Part shown: positions 62,071 through 64,000 of the stretch, in pieces
Layout of the letters: every line of letters begins with the position of its first letter
Numbering within the stretch: the first letter of the stretch is position 1
From: Cyanobacteria bacterium FACHB-471
GTDB taxonomy: Bacteria; Cyanobacteriota; Cyanobacteriia; Elainellales; Elainellaceae
Assembly (NCBI GenBank): GCA_014695345.1
Contig: JACJOC010000077.1
Span: forward strand, 310,001-374,000
Length of the DNA: 64,000 nucleotides
Reading direction: 5' to 3'
Translations under genes and position numbers: made by a program
Notes under the pieces: generated by a model
The model's database searches: none
Told to the model about the DNA's origin: nothing
The model's input: the letters and a program-made list of their open reading frames with translations, nothing else

Positions 62071-62190
62071 CTTTTATCCCGCCGTGTGGCTAGCTCACCT
62101 TCCATCTAAATGGCTGCAATGGCTAGCTGGCTTCTCTCGGACCAGACACTCAAATCGTAGGACCTGAACCGGAACCCTAGAAGCGACCTA
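62060..62190 (-). promoter_or_regulatory. guanidine-I (ykkC-yxkD) riboswitch aptamer
   Basis: Read on the minus strand, the conserved blocks occur in order: TTCTAGGGTTCCGG (62180 region), CTGGTCCGAGAGAAGCC, ACACGGCGGGA and TAAAAGCCCGGGAGAA. These are the signature segments of the guanidine-I class. It lies about 110 bases before gdmH, whose product destroys the ligand. The terminator platform follows it. Confidence 0.93.
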
Positions 62191-62605
62191 ATTGTTTCTA
62201 CTAGCTTCAGCAGAGGGAACCTTAGTAAAGAACCCGTCAAAATTCGGTTTCCAAACCAGACCGCCTCTGTTCAAGATTCGAAGCAAAGTGGCTCGAACGC
62301 CCAATAGAGTGTTGCTATCCCTTCGCTGACAAACCTTGCAGATGCTTAGTAAAAGAGTTACCAATGGAACTAAATAAAAAATGTCATAGATGCTACTAAA
62401 GAACGTCAGGATCGATCAAATCTCTTAATTTTTGTCTTCCCCTGACGGCTTCCGACTTACTCATAAACTGCTGCTAAAGCCTGATGGCGTGCGATCGCCC
62501 AAAAAAAACAGCATAAGATAGACAAGAATGTAAATTTTTAGCTTTGCTTAGCCTTGCGCTGCTTTCTTTTGACCAGCCTCACCTAACCAGCCTCAACAGT
62601 TGCTA
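62191..62605. other. intergenic with the promoter of the guanidine operon
   Basis: About 415 AT-rich bases between the riboswitch and the divergent 62606 gene. No gene seen. Promoters for both directions lie here; no certain box was picked. Confidence 0.5.
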
Positions 62606-63025
62606 ATGACCCCAATTCAATCCAGCAGTGCCCCGTCGATTCGATACCCCCGTCGCGCAGTTGAGCGGGCAGAGCGGGCGGTGCGGTGTGCGCCCTTTCA
62701 ACTCCATCTGTTCGCTACGATGCGTCAGGAGAGTGTTGGGTTAAAGGCGATCGCCGGACAATCCGGCATCCAAAACCGCTATACCCGTCGCTCCCTGCCC
62801 GAATTAGTGGCAGAAAATGATTTACTTTGGCTGATTCAAACTGGATTGCTGCGAAGAGAGGTAGACGGACAGGGCTTAACAGACAGCTTTCGACTGACGC
62901 CACTGGGTCGGCAACTGGTTGAAAAGTGGCAGCACAAGGGTGAACATCTACCTGCACCGAGCCTACTCGATCGCTTACAGAATGCTTGGAATCGTTGGGT
63001 TCGCCTACCAGACTGGATACGATAG
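62606..63025 (+). CDS. Npun_F0494-family protein
   Basis: 139 residues from ATG 62606; TTG 62600 is just upstream. The sequence RAVERAERAVRCAPFQLHLF, MRQESVGLKAIAGQSGIQN, LLWLIQTGLLRREVDGQG and SFRLTPLGRQLVEKW is that of a cyanobacterial family known by the Nostoc locus Npun_F0494. The second half resembles a winged-helix (GLTDSFRLTPLG), so DNA binding is possible. Function unknown. The gene lies before cobQ on the same strand. Confidence 0.85.
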   Translation: MTPIQSSSAPSIRYPRRAVERAERAVRCAPFQLHLFATMRQESVGLKAIAGQSGIQNRYTRRSLPELVAENDLLWLIQTGLLRREVDGQGLTDSFRLTPLGRQLVEKWQHKGEHLPAPSLLDRLQNAWNRWVRLPDWIR

Positions 63026-63108
63026 CTGCCCCAAATCGCTTAAGTATTTCCGAACCAGTTCAACTGGCTCGAAACTGGCTCAAACCTGGCTCAAAAAAAT
63101 ATCTCGAA

Positions 63109-63114
63109 TATAAT
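63109..63114 (+). promoter_or_regulatory. candidate -10 box of cobQ
   Basis: TATAAT, 107 bases before the cobQ ATG, with no good -35 at the normal distance. Directly upstream, three imperfect copies of ACTGGCTCAA occur (63063-63095). No cobalamin riboswitch features were recognised in the leader. Confidence 0.35.
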
Positions 63115-63220
63115 GACTGGTCGAGGGATTGCGTAAAGCGTCCAAACGTTCATTTTCATATCAGCCATCCCCTCGTTCGGCAAATCTGCCCGATCGCCAG
63201 GGATTTCTCGGAGGTTTTGC

Positions 63221-64000
63221 ATGAAAGCCATCATGGTTGTCGGGACAACGTCCCATGCTGGGAAATCGCTCCTAACTGCGGCGCTATGTCGAATTTTGTG
63301 TCGCCGAGGTTGGCGAGTTGCTCCATTCAAAGGCCAGAATATGGCGCTCAATGCTTACGTCACTGCAAGCGGTGGCGAAATTGGTCATGCTCAAGCAGTG
63401 CAAGCATGGGCTGCTGGGGTTACTCCTCGGGTGGAGATGAACCCAATTTTGCTCAAGCCTCAGGGCGACATGACTTCTCAGGTCGTGCTGAAGGGCAGAG
63501 TCGTAGGCAGGGTCGGTGCGGCTGATTATTATGAACAGTACTTTGAACCGGGCTGGCAGGCGATCGAAGAATCCCTGGCGCGCCTGGGAGAAGAGTTTGA
63601 CCTGGTCATCTGTGAAGGGGCCGGTAGCCCTGCCGAAATTAACCTGAAGCATCGTGACCTGACCAACATGCGTGTGGCTCGTCATCTCGATGCGCCTACT
63701 CTACTCATTGCTGACATTGAGCGTGGCGGCGTTTTTGCTCATATCGTCGGTACCCTGGAGCTGCTGGAGCCAGAAGAGCGATCGCTGGTCAAAGGAATTA
63801 TCATCAACAAGTTTCGAGGACAGCGATCGCTCCTGCAATCGGGCATTACCTGGTTAGAAGAGCGTACCGGAGTTCCTGTTGTGGGGGTCGTTCCCTGGCT
63901 CGATCATGCCTTTCCGGCAGAAGACTCCCTTTCCCTGCTTGAGCGGAATGCTAGTCCTGCTAGCAGCGAAATCAACATTGCGGTGATTCGGCTGCCCCGA
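63221..64000 (+). CDS. cobQ: cobyric acid synthase CobQ (C-terminus beyond window)
   Basis: From ATG 63221 (GGAGG nine bases upstream) 260 codons run to the window edge. The N-terminal part is a dethiobiotin-synthetase-like amidotransferase: MVVGTTSHAGKSLLTAALCR (P-loop), PFKGQNMALNA, VICEGAGSPAEINL and ADIERGGVFAHIVGT. CobQ amidates four side chains of adenosylcobyrinate a,c-diamide in B12 synthesis, using glutamine and ATP. The C-terminal glutaminase half is not in the window. Confidence 0.95.
   Translation, partial: MKAIMVVGTTSHAGKSLLTAALCRILCRRGWRVAPFKGQNMALNAYVTASGGEIGHAQAVQAWAAGVTPRVEMNPILLKPQGDMTSQVVLKGRVVGRVGAADYYEQYFEPGWQAIEESLARLGEEFDLVICEGAGSPAEINLKHRDLTNMRVARHLDAPTLLIADIERGGVFAHIVGTLELLEPEERSLVKGIIINKFRGQRSLLQSGITWLEERTGVPVVGVVPWLDHAFPAEDSLSLLERNASPASSEINIAVIRLPR

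Noticed and set aside
63026-63220. cobalamin riboswitch before cobQ
   Set aside because: No B12-box or other conserved aptamer blocks were found in the 195-base leader.

Overview
The window is a chromosomal segment of a cyanobacterium, probably a filamentous Leptolyngbya-like lineage. Evidence: a photosystem I subunit (psaE), an NDH-1 subunit found only in oxygenic phototrophs (ndhO), dense HIP1 octamers (GCGATCGC), WD40/STAND and caspase-like giant proteins, PEP-CTERM proteins and several small families known only from cyanobacteria. No rRNA, tRNA, CRISPR array or complete insertion sequence was seen. The lineage assignment is inference.

Layout. 1-1272: 5' part of a transketolase-like gene (minus strand, cut by the window edge). 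1273-4402: accessory stretch with a structured-looking leader and small conserved gene, a methyltransferase, a GC-richer GFA-family gene and an unknown helical protein. 4487-11051: an ATPase gene followed by a 1702-residue TPR/STAND/WD40 protein, a likely signalling or conflict module. 11257-13995: thyX, ogt and an Ada-AlkA fusion (thymidylate synthesis and alkylation repair). 14265-21133: a secreted Asp-rich protein and a 1718-residue caspase/STAND/WD40 protein. 21868-33494: TPR protein, hflX (no usual start codon at its conserved N-terminus), 2OG-Fe(II) oxygenase, a PEP-CTERM protein, rsmH, exported proteins, psaE with a long extra tail, mutM, ndhO and mdh. 33554-40383: an exported RidA protein next to an exported amine/amino-acid oxidase, bioD, a Ser/Thr kinase and a phytase-like lipoprotein. 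40700-42559: PEP-CTERM subtilase-like protease.

42624-51133 is a respiratory block: ctaC-ctaD-ctaE (aa3-type oxidase) on the minus strand, divergent from ctaA-ctaB (heme A synthesis), an ABC ATPase and a cydA with no cydB beside it. 51619-55863: a frameshifted sensor kinase with its response regulator, a metallophosphoesterase, an ArsR regulator and a peroxiredoxin.

56453-62190 is a guanidine use module on the minus strand: a guanidine-I (ykkC) riboswitch with an apparent terminator platform, a Ni-dependent guanidine hydrolase of the arginase fold (gdmH), its Ni chaperones hypA and hypB, and a three-gene ABC importer. The parts fit one job: sense guanidine, import it, mature the Ni enzyme and hydrolyse guanidine to urea and ammonia. 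The window ends in an Npun_F0494-family gene and the 5' part of cobQ.
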